The notes: generated by a model not told the origin, from the letters alone. Positions 1 to 5,841 are shown, counted from the stretch's first letter. The stretch is DNA of 9,075 nucleotides from Pseudomonadota bacterium (GCA_021802595.1 JAJZRT010000108.1:1-9075), one strand, 5' to 3'. Numbers and translations are program-made.

Positions 1-251
1 TCGATCGAGGCATCGCCCACCACCGTGCTGTCGATCTCGTAGCGGCCATCCTCGGATACGGCGACCTCGATCTGCTTCGGCGGATTCGGGGTCTGGGCGG
101 CGCTGCTGGTGGGCAGGTTGATCTTGAGTTCGGCAAAGCGCGCGTAGGTCGTCGTCACCGCGAGGAAAATCACGATGACGAGCAGGATGTCGATGAACGG
201 AATCAGGTTGATTTCCGGGTAGTCCTCGCGACGGCCTTTGCGGAAGTTCAT
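1..251 (-). CDS. exbD: ExbD/TolR-family biopolymer transport protein (partial, C-terminus outside window)
   Basis: Inner-membrane partner of ExbB. The complex uses the proton gradient to energise TonB-dependent outer-membrane uptake, or Tol-like functions. The first 83 residues are visible. They show a short basic cytoplasmic start (MNFRKGRRE), then INLIPFIDILLVIVIFL, a single membrane helix at about residues 17-35 with Asp21 at the position of the family's essential membrane aspartate (Asp25 in E. coli ExbD). A periplasmic segment (ELKINLPTS...) follows, typical of the family. The ATG lies 3 nt after the exbB stop codon, so the two genes are almost certainly co-transcribed and translationally coupled. 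The reading frame is open to the window edge. TolR is the alternative, but the preceding ExbB-like protein and the sequence around the helix favour ExbD. Confidence 0.93.
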   Translation of the reverse strand, partial: MNFRKGRREDYPEINLIPFIDILLVIVIFLAVTTTYARFAELKINLPTSSAAQTPNPPKQIEVAVSEDGRYEIDSTVVGDASI

Positions 252-254
252 GAT

Positions 255-860
255 TTACTTCCGGTCGCCCAGGACGATTTCCACCAGCTTGATCGCCTGC
301 TGCTCCATGTCGACCACCAGCGACTCCACCTTGGCGCGGAAGAAGCGGTAGAAAATCATCGCCGGAATCGCCACGATCAGGCCGAAGGCAGTATTGTAGA
401 GCGCGATCGAAATACCGTGCGCCAGCTGGCCGGGATTGGTGCCGGCACCGGTCTGCGCACCGAAGATCTCGATCATGCCGATCACCGTGCCGAACAGCCC
501 AAGCAGCGGCGCCATGCTGGCGACCGTGCCGAGCGAGGTCAGGAAACGGTCGAGCTCGTGGGTCACCGCGCGTCCGGACTCCTCGATGGATTCCTTCATG
601 ATCTCGCGCGAGTTGTGGGCGTTCTTCAGCGCGGTCGCAAAAATCCGCCCCAGCGGGGAGCCGTCGGCCAGTCGGCTGACAAGCTCCGGCGTCACGCCGC
701 GTTCCTGGTAGACCTTGATGGTCTCCTGCAGCAGGCCGGCCGGCGCCACTTCCTGGGTACGCAAGCTGTAAGCACGTTCGATGATGATGGCCACGGCGAT
801 GACAGACGCCAGGATCAGCAGCCAGATCGGCCAACCGGCCGCCTCAATGATGGCAAGCAC
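255..860 (-). CDS. exbB: ExbB/TolQ/MotA-family proton channel protein
   Basis: Proton-conducting inner-membrane subunit that works with ExbD and TonB. With the start chosen here it has 201 residues. TM1 is at about 10-27 (GWPIWLLILASVIAV), followed by a cytoplasmic loop. TM2 at about 108-130 carries the family motif APLLGLFGTVIGM (117-129), with Thr125 a candidate proton-path residue. TM3 is at about 149-174 (GISIALYNTAFGLIVAIPA). I chose the GTG at 860 because GGAG lies 9 nt upstream and the protein then begins MLAIIEAAGWPIW, like the short N-terminus usual in this family. GTG at 875 adds 5 residues and GTG at 962 adds 34, also with a GGAG upstream. The longer extension has no family resemblance. 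exbD follows after 3 nt. Confidence 0.93.
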   Translation of the reverse strand: MLAIIEAAGWPIWLLILASVIAVAIIIERAYSLRTQEVAPAGLLQETIKVYQERGVTPELVSRLADGSPLGRIFATALKNAHNSREIMKESIEESGRAVTHELDRFLTSLGTVASMAPLLGLFGTVIGMIEIFGAQTGAGTNPGQLAHGISIALYNTAFGLIVAIPAMIFYRFFRAKVESLVVDMEQQAIKLVEIVLGDRK

Positions 861-965
861 AGGAAACCACTCCACGATAAAACAACAGGGCGAAATGTAG
901 CGCTCGCGCGCAGGTTTCGGCAAGCACCAATTGATACCGTCGACATTTTCCGGCGCCGCCACGAG

Positions 966-988
966 TTCTCCACAATTGATGTGGATAA
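966..988. promoter_or_regulatory. Inverted pair of DnaA-box-like 9-mers
   Basis: TTCTCCACA at 966-974 (plus) has one mismatch to the DnaA box TTATCCACA. TGTGGATAA at 980-988 is the exact reverse complement of TTATCCACA. The two face each other across 5 nt (ATTGA), making an almost perfect palindrome. TGTGCATGA at 1156-1164, inside the xseA start, differs from a degenerate box at one base. A DnaA-responsive control site for exbB or xseA is conceivable. The neighbouring genes are not those of a usual chromosomal origin. Confidence 0.5.
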
Positions 989-1054
989 GTCTGTGAGAAA
1001 CGCCCTCGCGGAGTCCCTAAACGCCCGCCCACAAAGGAAAAAGTAATTTGGCCC

Positions 1055-1077
1055 AAAAAGTAGACAACGCACTTTTT
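1055..1077. repeat. Perfect 7-bp inverted repeat in the AT-rich leader
   Basis: AAAAAGT (1055-1061) and ACTTTTT (1071-1077) are perfect inverted repeats around a 9-nt loop. The structure ends 73 nt before the chosen xseA start. It is too AT-rich for a stable terminator stem. It may be an operator half-site pair, or a weak exbB-side or xseA-side structure. Confidence 0.4.
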
Positions 1078-1150
1078 CATTTAATATCAATTGGTTATGA
1101 AAACACAATTGTCGTCAATAGGGTTATCAGGTTTTTTTTATGAGGATTTG

Positions 1151-2554
1151 ATGACTGTGCATGAACCGTGCCGAAGCCAAGCCGCTATCCTGCATGCCAT
1201 GGATTTACTGGACGATCACCCCGGCAGCACGCCCGCCTCCCCCGTGCTCACCGTCAGCGAACTTAACCGCATGGCGCGCCGCGCGCTGGAGTCGCAACTG
1301 CCACTGCTGTGGGTGGAAGGCGAAGTGTCCAACTTCACCCGAGCCGCCTCCGGCCACTGGTATTTTTCGCTCAAGGATGCGAATGCGCAGGTGCGCTGCG
1401 TGATGTTCCGCGGGCGCAACCAGTTTGCCGGCTTCACCCCGGCCAACGGCGACCATGTCGAGATCCGCGCCCTGCCCTCGCTGTACGAAGCGCGCGGCGA
1501 ATTCCAGCTGGGCGCCGAAGCGATCCGCCGTGCCGGCGCCGGGCGGCTGTACGAAGCCTTCCTCAAGCTGAAGGCGAAGCTGGAAGCAGAAGGCCTGTTC
1601 GACCCGTTGAAGAAACGCACGCTGCCGCGCTTTCCGCGCTGCCTCGGCGTCGTCACCTCGCCCCAGGCCGCGGCCCTGCACGACGTGCTGACCGCACTGG
1701 CGCGCCGCATGCCGGGCCTGCCGGTGATCGTCTACCCCACCCCGGTACAGGGCGCGGGCGCGGGTGCCCAGATCGCCGCCGCGATCCGCACCGCCGGCGC
1801 ACGCGCCGAGTGCGACGTGCTGCTGGTGTGCCGTGGCGGCGGCTCGCTGGAAGATCTGTGGGCGTTCAACGACGAGGCGGTAGCGCGTGCGATCGCCGCC
1901 AGCCCGATGCCGGTGGTGAGCGGCGTCGGCCACGAAACCGATTTCACCCTGGCCGACTTCGCCGCCGACCTGCGCGCGCCCACCCCCACCGCGGCGGCCG
2001 AGCTCGCCAGCCCGGTGCGGCAGGAACTGCTGCTGCGACTAGGCCACCTGGCGCACCAGCTGCAGCACCACCTGGCGCGCAGACAGCACGGCGCGATGCA
2101 CCGGCTCGATTACCTGGCGCGACGGCTGGTCCATCCGGCCGACCAATTGCGCCGCCGGCAGGCCGAACTGAGCCAGTTGGCACAGCATCTTCAGCACGCC
2201 GGCACCACGCGGCTGACGCGTGAGCAATTGCGGCTCGCGCGCCTGAACCAGCGACTGGTGACGCCGCGCCACGTCATCCAGCGCGAACAGCAGCGACTGG
2301 ACGCGCTGGACCTGCGCGGACGGCGCGCGGTCCAGGGAATTTTCGGGCAGCGTCGACTTAATATGGCACGGCTGGCCAGCAGCCTCGACCACCTCAACCC
2401 GGAAGGCGTGCTGGCGCGCGGCTACAGCATCGTCCAGCTGGAAGACGGCACCGTGGTGCAGGATGCCTCGGCGCTCAACACGGGCGACGCCGTCGGCATC
2501 CGCTTCCATCGCGGGCAGGCCTGCGCCAGGGTCGAGTCGACCAGCAAGGATTAA
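1151..2554 (+). CDS. xseA: Exodeoxyribonuclease VII large subunit
   Basis: Catalytic subunit of exonuclease VII, which with XseB degrades single-stranded DNA in both directions. It acts in the cytoplasm in repair and mismatch-repair excision. The 467 residues comprise an N-terminal OB-fold (about 36-135) with LTVSELNRMARR and LWVEGEVSNF (53-62); a catalytic domain with CRGGGSLEDLWAFNDE (227-242), GHETDF (260-265) and RAPTPTAAAE just after; a long Leu/Gln/Arg-rich coiled coil; and the C-terminal element LNPEGVLARGYSIV (415-428). I chose ATG 1151 because GAGGA lies just upstream. ATG 1199 (451 residues) is the main alternative and would bring the length closer to the E. coli protein. A TTG at 1091 gives an N-terminus with no family match. 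The xseB partner is not in the window. xseA converges with miaA, with 8 nt between the stop codons. Confidence 0.96.
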   Translation: MTVHEPCRSQAAILHAMDLLDDHPGSTPASPVLTVSELNRMARRALESQLPLLWVEGEVSNFTRAASGHWYFSLKDANAQVRCVMFRGRNQFAGFTPANGDHVEIRALPSLYEARGEFQLGAEAIRRAGAGRLYEAFLKLKAKLEAEGLFDPLKKRTLPRFPRCLGVVTSPQAAALHDVLTALARRMPGLPVIVYPTPVQGAGAGAQIAAAIRTAGARAECDVLLVCRGGGSLEDLWAFNDEAVARAIAASPMPVVSGVGHETDFTLADFAADLRAPTPTAAAELASPVRQELLLRLGHLAHQLQHHLARRQHGAMHRLDYLARRLVHPADQLRRRQAELSQLAQHLQHAGTTRLTREQLRLARLNQRLVTPRHVIQREQQRLDALDLRGRRAVQGIFGQRRLNMARLASSLDHLNPEGVLARGYSIVQLEDGTVVQDASALNTGDAVGIRFHRGQACARVESTSKD

Positions 2555-2572
2555 GGCCGCGGCTACGGCCGC
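2555..2572 (+). terminator. Short GC hairpin with UACG tetraloop at the xseA 3' end
   Basis: GCGGC (2559-2563) and GCCGC (2568-2572) pair around TACG, giving a C(UACG)G loop of the very stable UNCG class in the xseA transcript. It begins 4 nt after the xseA stop and overlaps the end of convergent miaA. No T tract follows, so it may protect the RNA 3' end or pause polymerase rather than act as a complete intrinsic terminator. Confidence 0.35.
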
Positions 2573-3504
2573 AAATGACGCTCAAGGAGAGCCATCGCCT
2601 GCGATTCCAGATCATCCGCCAGGCAATCCAGCACCACCGCATCGCGCCACGAGCGCAGCCAGGTCAACTGGCGTTTGGCAAGCTGGCGGGTGGCAGCGAT
2701 GCCTTGCTCGCGCAATTCCCTCAAATCAATTTCGCCGTCGAGATAGGCCCACGCCTGGCGGTAGCCGACCGCGCGCATGGCGGGCAGGTCGGGCGTCAGC
2801 GCGTAGGTGCGGCGCAGGCATTCCACTTCATCGATCAGGCCGGCAGCGAGCATGGCGTCGAAGCGCGCGGCGATGCGCTGGTGCAGCACCGCCCGGTCGG
2901 ACGGGATCAGGGCAAGCTGCAGCACGCGATACGGCAGCACCGGTTGCGCCCGATCGAGCAAGGCCGACATTGGCGTGCCGGTGAGCCGGAAGACTTCCAG
3001 CGCGCGGCCGATGCGCTGCGAATCATTGGGTGCCAGCCGCGCCGCGGTCGCCGGGTCGATCCGCACCAGATCGGCATGCAACGCCGGCCAGCCGCGCTCA
3101 GCCGCCTCCGCTTCCAGCCCTTTCCGCAGCGCGGCGTCGGCGCGCGGCAAGTCGTCGAGTCCCTGCAACAGCGCACGAAAATACAGCATGGTTCCGCCGA
3201 CCAGCAGCGGCACCCTGCCGCGCGCGACGATGTCGGCCATCAGGCGTCGCGCGTCGTCGCAGAACGCCGCGGCGGAATAGGCTTCGGTAGGGTCGCGGAT
3301 ATCCAGCAGGTGATGCGGCGCACGGGTCAGCGTGGCGGCGTCGGGCTTGGCGGTGCCGATGTCCATGCCGTGATACACCAGTGCCGAGTCGACGCTGATG
3401 ATTTCGAGGGGGAAGTGTTCGATCAGGCTGACTGCCAGCGCGGTCTTGCCCGAGGCGGTCGGGCCCATGAGAAAAATGGCGGGCGGATGGCTGGGGGCAG
3501 GCAT
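2563..3504 (-). CDS. miaA: tRNA dimethylallyltransferase (tRNA A37 isopentenyltransferase)
   Basis: Transfers a dimethylallyl group from DMAPP to N6 of adenosine 37 in tRNAs that read UNN codons, the first step to ms2i6A. The protein has 313 residues, the usual bacterial length. Visible motifs are the P-loop GPTASGKT (14-21), [19 protein letters not shown] (the [16 protein letters not shown] signature), [54 protein letters not shown], and [12 protein letters not shown] near the C-terminus, followed by the Arg-rich [15 protein letters not shown] chose ATG 3504 because it gives the canonical N-terminus ([19 protein letters not shown]). The frame stays open upstream to 3741, but that extension runs over the divergent aldolase gene. 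The Shine-Dalgarno sequence is poor and the leader forms a hairpin (3505-3521). In many proteobacteria miaA directly follows mutL. Here they are about 2.3 kb apart. Confidence 0.96.
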   Translation of the reverse strand: MPAPSHPPAIFLMGPTASGKTALAVSLIEHFPLEIISVDSALVYHGMDIGTAKPDAATLTRAPHHLLDIRDPTEAYSAAAFCDDARRLMADIVARGRVPLLVGGTMLYFRALLQGLDDLPRADAALRKGLEAEAAERGWPALHADLVRIDPATAARLAPNDSQRIGRALEVFRLTGTPMSALLDRAQPVLPYRVLQLALIPSDRAVLHQRIAARFDAMLAAGLIDEVECLRRTYALTPDLPAMRAVGYRQAWAYLDGEIDLRELREQGIAATRQLAKRQLTWLRSWRDAVVLDCLADDLESQAMALLERHLRP

Positions 3505-3616
3505 GGGGGCGATTATCCCCCAGCTTGCCGGTCGCAGACGGCCCTTGCAGTGTCTAAAGTGAGGTGGACGGGCAGTTAAACCGCATGCCTGCATCCGCTC
3601 AGGAGGGTCTTGATCC
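3505..3616. promoter_or_regulatory. Divergent miaA / aldolase intergenic region with a G5/C5 hairpin
   Basis: These 112 nt must carry promoters for both miaA (minus) and the aldolase gene (plus). GGGGG (3505-3509) and CCCCC (3517-3521) form an inverted repeat directly abutting the miaA ATG, with GATAAT of the minus strand in its loop. On the plus strand AGGAGG (3601-3606) is a strong Shine-Dalgarno 10 nt before the aldolase ATG. I do not see a convincing -35/-10 pair for either direction. Confidence 0.5.
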
Positions 3617-4639
3617 ATGAATATCGACGAACTCAAATCCGTGGCGAGCGCCATCGTCGCGAAACAGAAAGGCGTACTGGCGGCAGACGAAAGCAATCCC
3701 ACGATCAGGAAGCGCTTTGACTCCGTGGGAGTGGAATCCACCGAGGAGAACCGCCGCCGCTACCGCGAAATCCTCTTCACCACCGACGACATCGAACGCA
3801 CGATCGGTGGCGTCATCCTGTACGACGAGACCCTGCGCCAGCACACGCGAGACGGCACTCCCTTCCCCCAATTGCTTGCGGGACGGGGCATAGTGCCCGG
3901 CATCAAGGTCGACCAAGGCGCCAGGGCGCTGGCGCTCTACCCCGGCGACAAGCTGACCGAGGGGCTGGACGGATTGCGTGAGCGTCTCGCCGAATACCGC
4001 CAACTGGGCGCGCAGTTCGCCAAGTGGCGCGCGGTGATCGAGATCGACGAACGCGATCTTCCATCGGCCTTCGGCATCCGCGCCAATGCCCACGCGCTGG
4101 CGCGCTACGCCGCGCTGTGCCAGGAAGCCGGACTGGTGCCGATCGTGGAACCGGAAGTGCTGATGGACGGCGCCCACGGCATCGGGCGCTGCGAGGCAGT
4201 GACGGCGCAGGTGCTGCAGGCGGTGTTCGCCGAACTCGACGCCCACCGGGTGCAGTTCGAAGGCATGCTGCTGAAGCCGAACATGGTGATCGCCGGCATG
4301 AAATGTCCCCGGCAGGCCAGCGTACAGGAAGTCGCCGAAGCCACACTGCGCTGCCTCAGGCGCTATGTACCTGCGGCGGTGCCGGGCGTCGTCTTCCTGT
4401 CCGGCGGGCAGACTGCGGAAGACGCGACCGCCCACCTCAACGCCATGAACGCGATGGGACCGCAGCCGTGGCAGATCAGCTTTTCCTACGGGCGGGCGCT
4501 GCAGGCACCGGTACTGGCTGCCTGGCGGGGGCAGGAATCCAACGTCGCCGCCGCGCAGCAGGCCCTGCGCAAGCGCTGCCGCCTCAACGGCCTGGCGCGC
4601 GCCGGGCAGTACGACCGCGCCATGGAGGACGCCCCCTGA
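3617..4639 (+). CDS. fba: Class I (Schiff-base) fructose-bisphosphate aldolase
   Basis: Cleaves fructose-1,6-bisphosphate to dihydroxyacetone phosphate and glyceraldehyde-3-phosphate, or runs in reverse in gluconeogenesis and the Calvin cycle. It is the metal-independent, eukaryote-like class I type. The 340 residues keep the active-site set of rabbit aldolase, with an offset of 9-10: Asp24 in LAADES, Lys97 in GIKVDQG (rabbit K107), Lys136 in FAKWRAV (K146), Glu178 in VEPEV (E187), Schiff-base Lys220 in LLKPNMV (K229), Ser262 in LSGG (S271) and Arg293 in SYGRAL (R303). The C-terminal Tyr tail of the animal enzymes is absent. The start has a strong AGGAGG Shine-Dalgarno. The gene stands alone, divergent from miaA, and ends upstream of a hairpin at 4772-4797. 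Confidence 0.97.
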   Translation: MNIDELKSVASAIVAKQKGVLAADESNPTIRKRFDSVGVESTEENRRRYREILFTTDDIERTIGGVILYDETLRQHTRDGTPFPQLLAGRGIVPGIKVDQGARALALYPGDKLTEGLDGLRERLAEYRQLGAQFAKWRAVIEIDERDLPSAFGIRANAHALARYAALCQEAGLVPIVEPEVLMDGAHGIGRCEAVTAQVLQAVFAELDAHRVQFEGMLLKPNMVIAGMKCPRQASVQEVAEATLRCLRRYVPAAVPGVVFLSGGQTAEDATAHLNAMNAMGPQPWQISFSYGRALQAPVLAAWRGQESNVAAAQQALRKRCRLNGLARAGQYDRAMEDAP

Positions 4640-4768
4640 CCTGCTCCCCAGGGCCATTGCGATGCCTTCATGCGGCATTTGGGGAATTGGACAGATGGGA
4701 TGGCTGCAACGCGCGGGCCTCTGGCCTTGCGGCAGGTCATCGCCTCCCCCTGCCCGGAAAACGGCCAT

Positions 4769-4797
4769 AAAAAACGGCAGGGTTTCCCCTGCCGTTT
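4769..4797 (-). terminator. Rho-independent terminator of the SOR-like gene
   Basis: AAACGGCAGGG (4772-4782) and CCCTGCCGTTT (4787-4797) form a perfect 11-bp stem with a 4-nt loop. Read on the minus strand, the stem runs into a T6 tract (A run 4769-4774 on plus), as expected of an intrinsic terminator 20 nt after the stop of the minus-strand gene at 4818. On the plus strand the stem is followed only by TTT, so it may also end the convergent aldolase transcript less efficiently. The rest of 4640-4768 shows no gene. Confidence 0.88.
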
Positions 4798-4817
4798 CCA
4801 CCGGGTCCGCAAGCCGA

Positions 4818-5273
4818 TCAGGCGGCCTGGGCGTATTGCGCCTTGGCCTGGCGTGCCGCAGCGATCTCGTCGGGGCCGTAGGCCTTGCCGGACCACAGCA
4901 TTTCATAGGCGATTTCCTCGTTGCCGTTCTCGCACAGGTCCAGCACGTTCCGGAACAGCGGCTGGAAGGTTGCGGAACGGTGCGATTTCTCGTGGCTCTC
5001 GAAGTCAGTCCAGAAGGTCACGATCAGCGCCTCCTTGCCCTTCATCGGGCTTTCGACGGCCTGCCCGATGGTCGAACCCTCGTTCGAAACCTGACCGGAG
5101 TTCAGCGCGACGAAGCCGCCAATAAAACCGGTGTCGGAATGGTAGGTCTTGACGTTCTCGCACAGGAATGCCACCCGTTCCTGCAAGTCTTCCACCGTGT
5201 ATTCCGGCTTCAGAATCACCCGGTTGATGGTCACGATGCCGTCGCTCGGGAAATTGGCGATCAGTCCACTCAT
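4818..5273 (-). CDS. ABM-fold protein resembling a half-length sulfur oxygenase reductase
   Basis: A 151-residue cytoplasmic protein without signal peptide or membrane segment. A pipeline would probably call it an antibiotic-biosynthesis-monooxygenase (dimeric ferredoxin-like barrel) protein. Features seen are Cys38 (FLCENVKTYH) before TGFIGGF (48-54), then TFWTDFESHEKSHR (86-99) with His94 and His98 as HxxxH, Cys114, and EEIAYEM (119-125) with Glu120. From memory, Acidianus sulfur oxygenase reductase has catalytic Cys31, iron ligands His86, His90 and Glu114, and the local text TFWKDWKDHEEMHR. Spacings match: Cys to first His 56 here against 55, second His to Glu 22 here against 24. I therefore infer a mononuclear non-heme iron site acting on a sulfur compound. 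The substrate is unknown, and SOR itself is about twice as long. The start is clear: AGGAG lies 6 nt before the ATG. It has its own AT-rich promoter region and a strong terminator. Confidence 0.85.
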   Translation of the reverse strand: MSGLIANFPSDGIVTINRVILKPEYTVEDLQERVAFLCENVKTYHSDTGFIGGFVALNSGQVSNEGSTIGQAVESPMKGKEALIVTFWTDFESHEKSHRSATFQPLFRNVLDLCENGNEEIAYEMLWSGKAYGPDEIAAARQAKAQYAQAA

Positions 5274-5318
5274 GGTTATCTCCTGTTGGAAAGGGGTTGA
5301 ACAGGATTCCCAGTCTAT

Positions 5319-5343
5319 ATACCTTACTAATTTAGTCAACTAA
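5319..5343. promoter_or_regulatory. IscR type-1-like (Rrf2-family) operator upstream of the SOR-like gene
   Basis: The E. coli IscR type-1 motif reads ATASYYGACTR, then three A/T, then YAGTCRRSTAT. This 25-mer matches at 23 positions. It reads ATACCTTACTA, ATT, TAGTCAACTAA, with mismatches only at positions 7 and 25. It lies 46-70 nt before the ATG of the minus-strand gene, where a promoter is expected. On the minus strand it includes TTGACT, which could serve as a -35 element. A related element lies at 5792-5816. Confidence 0.55.
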
Positions 5344-5354
5344 TTTATTTAAAT

Positions 5355-5387
5355 ATTCTATGTGTCGATTAATAGAATGTATTAATC
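5355..5387. repeat. Two overlapping 7-bp inverted repeats in AT-rich DNA
   Basis: ATTCTAT (5355-5361) is inverted as ATAGAAT (5372-5378). GATTAAT (5367-5373) is inverted as ATTAATC (5381-5387). The two palindromes share bases and could not both fold at once. They lie 82-114 nt upstream of the SOR-like start, beyond the IscR-like element, in a region (5311-5400) far more AT-rich than its flanks. They could be a second operator or an upstream activation site. The remaining DNA to 5424 shows nothing else I can name. Confidence 0.4.
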
Positions 5388-5424
5388 AGAAAACCTTGTT
5401 ACATCAGTGGATTAGACGCGGCAC

Positions 5425-5778
5425 TCAGATGTAGCGCTTCTGCTCGCTGCGCTTTCCGGGCCGCTTCTTCATGATGACCACGCCCTTGGCGACGTCGAGA
5501 TCCGCCACCGGAATGTTCTCGTACAACGGGTTCAGCGGTTTCAGCATCCAGCCATCGTCGCACTTCACGATCTGGCGGAAGATGTATTCGTCGTTGACAT
5601 AGGCAACCACGTAGGAGCCGTCCTTGACCAGGCCGGACGGCTCGACCACGATGATTTCGCCCTCCTCGAATTCCGGCACCATCGAGTCGCCCAGCACCAT
5701 CAGCGCATAGGGCTCGGAGCCGGCGCAGTTGCTGGCCTCGTTGATTTCCTGGATGGGGATGGTCTTGCGTTCGTTCAT
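5425..5778 (-). CDS. Stand-alone LexA/S24-type domain protein without HTH
   Basis: A 117-residue protein consisting only of the C-terminal fold of LexA/UmuD-like S24 peptidases. It shows EPYALMVLGDSMVPEF (22-37) with Ser32 at the nucleophile position, EEGEIIVVEP, VKDGSYVVAYVNDEYIFRQIV (51-71), and a C-terminal NPLYENIPV stretch like the substrate-mimic strand. Where LexA has its catalytic Lys (VKRL), this protein has Arg68 (FRQI), so self-cleavage is doubtful. There is no N-terminal helix-turn-helix. An Ala-Gly pair (19-20) exists but lies only 12 residues before Ser32, too close for a LexA-type cleavage loop. The function is unknown. A sensor, a protease-like protein or a partner of a separate DNA-binding protein are possibilities. 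The ATG has GAGG about 5 nt upstream. It lies 63 nt after mutL, with its own TATAAT and an IscR-like element. Confidence 0.85.
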   Translation of the reverse strand: MNERKTIPIQEINEASNCAGSEPYALMVLGDSMVPEFEEGEIIVVEPSGLVKDGSYVVAYVNDEYIFRQIVKCDDGWMLKPLNPLYENIPVADLDVAKGVVIMKKRPGKRSEQKRYI

Positions 5779-5791
5779 GATGGCCTCGCCA

Positions 5792-5816
5792 ATACCTGAC
5801 TAATTAACTCAAGATT
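5792..5816. promoter_or_regulatory. IscR type-1-like element upstream of the S24-type gene
   Basis: The left arm ATACCTGACTA (5792-5802) fits the type-1 IscR half-site at all 11 positions. The spacer ATT also fits. The right arm (ACTCAAG, 5807-5813) is weaker. Overall 21 of 25 positions fit. It shares its left arm and spacer, in the same orientation, with the element at 5319-5343, apart from one base. It overlaps the -10 element and the likely transcription start of the minus-strand gene, a layout suited to repression. Confidence 0.45.
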
Positions 5817-5819
5817 ATA
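5814..5819 (-). promoter_or_regulatory. -10 element (TATAAT) of the S24-type gene
   Basis: A perfect TATAAT on the minus strand, with its 3' end 36 nt before the ATG. The region 16-18 nt further upstream (around 5836-5843, at the mutL stop) does not resemble TTGACA. The promoter may therefore depend on an activator, or the match may be partly fortuitous in this AT-rich spot. Confidence 0.45.
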
Positions 5820-5841
5820 ATCGAAAGCCCCGACCACGCGA

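Larger units (their letters stand above)
861..1150. other. AT-rich divergent intergenic region exbB / xseA
   Basis: This 290-bp region lies between the exbB start (minus) and the xseA start (plus), so it must hold both promoters. Roughly 1030-1150 is strikingly AT-rich compared with the surrounding genes and ends in a T8 run (1132-1139). It contains an inverted DnaA-box-like pair (966-988), a 7-bp-stem hairpin (1055-1077) and four copies of CAATTG (928, 973, 1088, 1106). Possible but weak sigma-70 elements for xseA are TAGACA at 1061 and TAATAT at 1082, with a short 15-nt spacer. I see no strong promoter for either gene and no additional reading frame with coding character. Confidence 0.6.

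Noticed and set aside
861..962. 34-residue N-terminal extension of ExbB from GTG 962
   Set aside because: A GGAG precedes it, but the extension is unlike ExbB proteins. GTG 860 also has GGAG and yields the normal N-terminus.
861..1150. Chromosomal or plasmid replication origin
   Set aside because: Two good DnaA-like boxes plus AT-rich DNA are suggestive, but there are too few boxes and no dnaA, dnaN, gyrB, rep or par genes. I report the site only as a DnaA-box pair.
1091..1150. Longer XseA starting at TTG 1091
   Set aside because: The extra 20 residues are encoded by AT-rich leader, lack family similarity and have a rare start codon. ATG 1151 has GAGGA upstream.
2575..3579. 334-codon plus-strand open frame antisense to miaA
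   Set aside because: miaA on the other strand has every family motif. The plus-strand translation has none.
3505..3741. 79-residue N-terminal extension of MiaA
   Set aside because: The open frame continues, but it crosses the divergent promoter region and the aldolase start. ATG 3504 gives the canonical MiaA start.
3599..4906. 435-codon open frame antisense to the aldolase gene
   Set aside because: It is the complement of a clearly functional gene in high-GC DNA. Its translation is Arg/Gly/His-rich and shows no family motif.
5674..5730. LexA-type Ala-Gly self-cleavage site in the S24-type protein
   Set aside because: Ala19-Gly20 is only 12 residues before Ser32, whereas LexA and UmuD have about 35. 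The Lys of the dyad also appears to be replaced.
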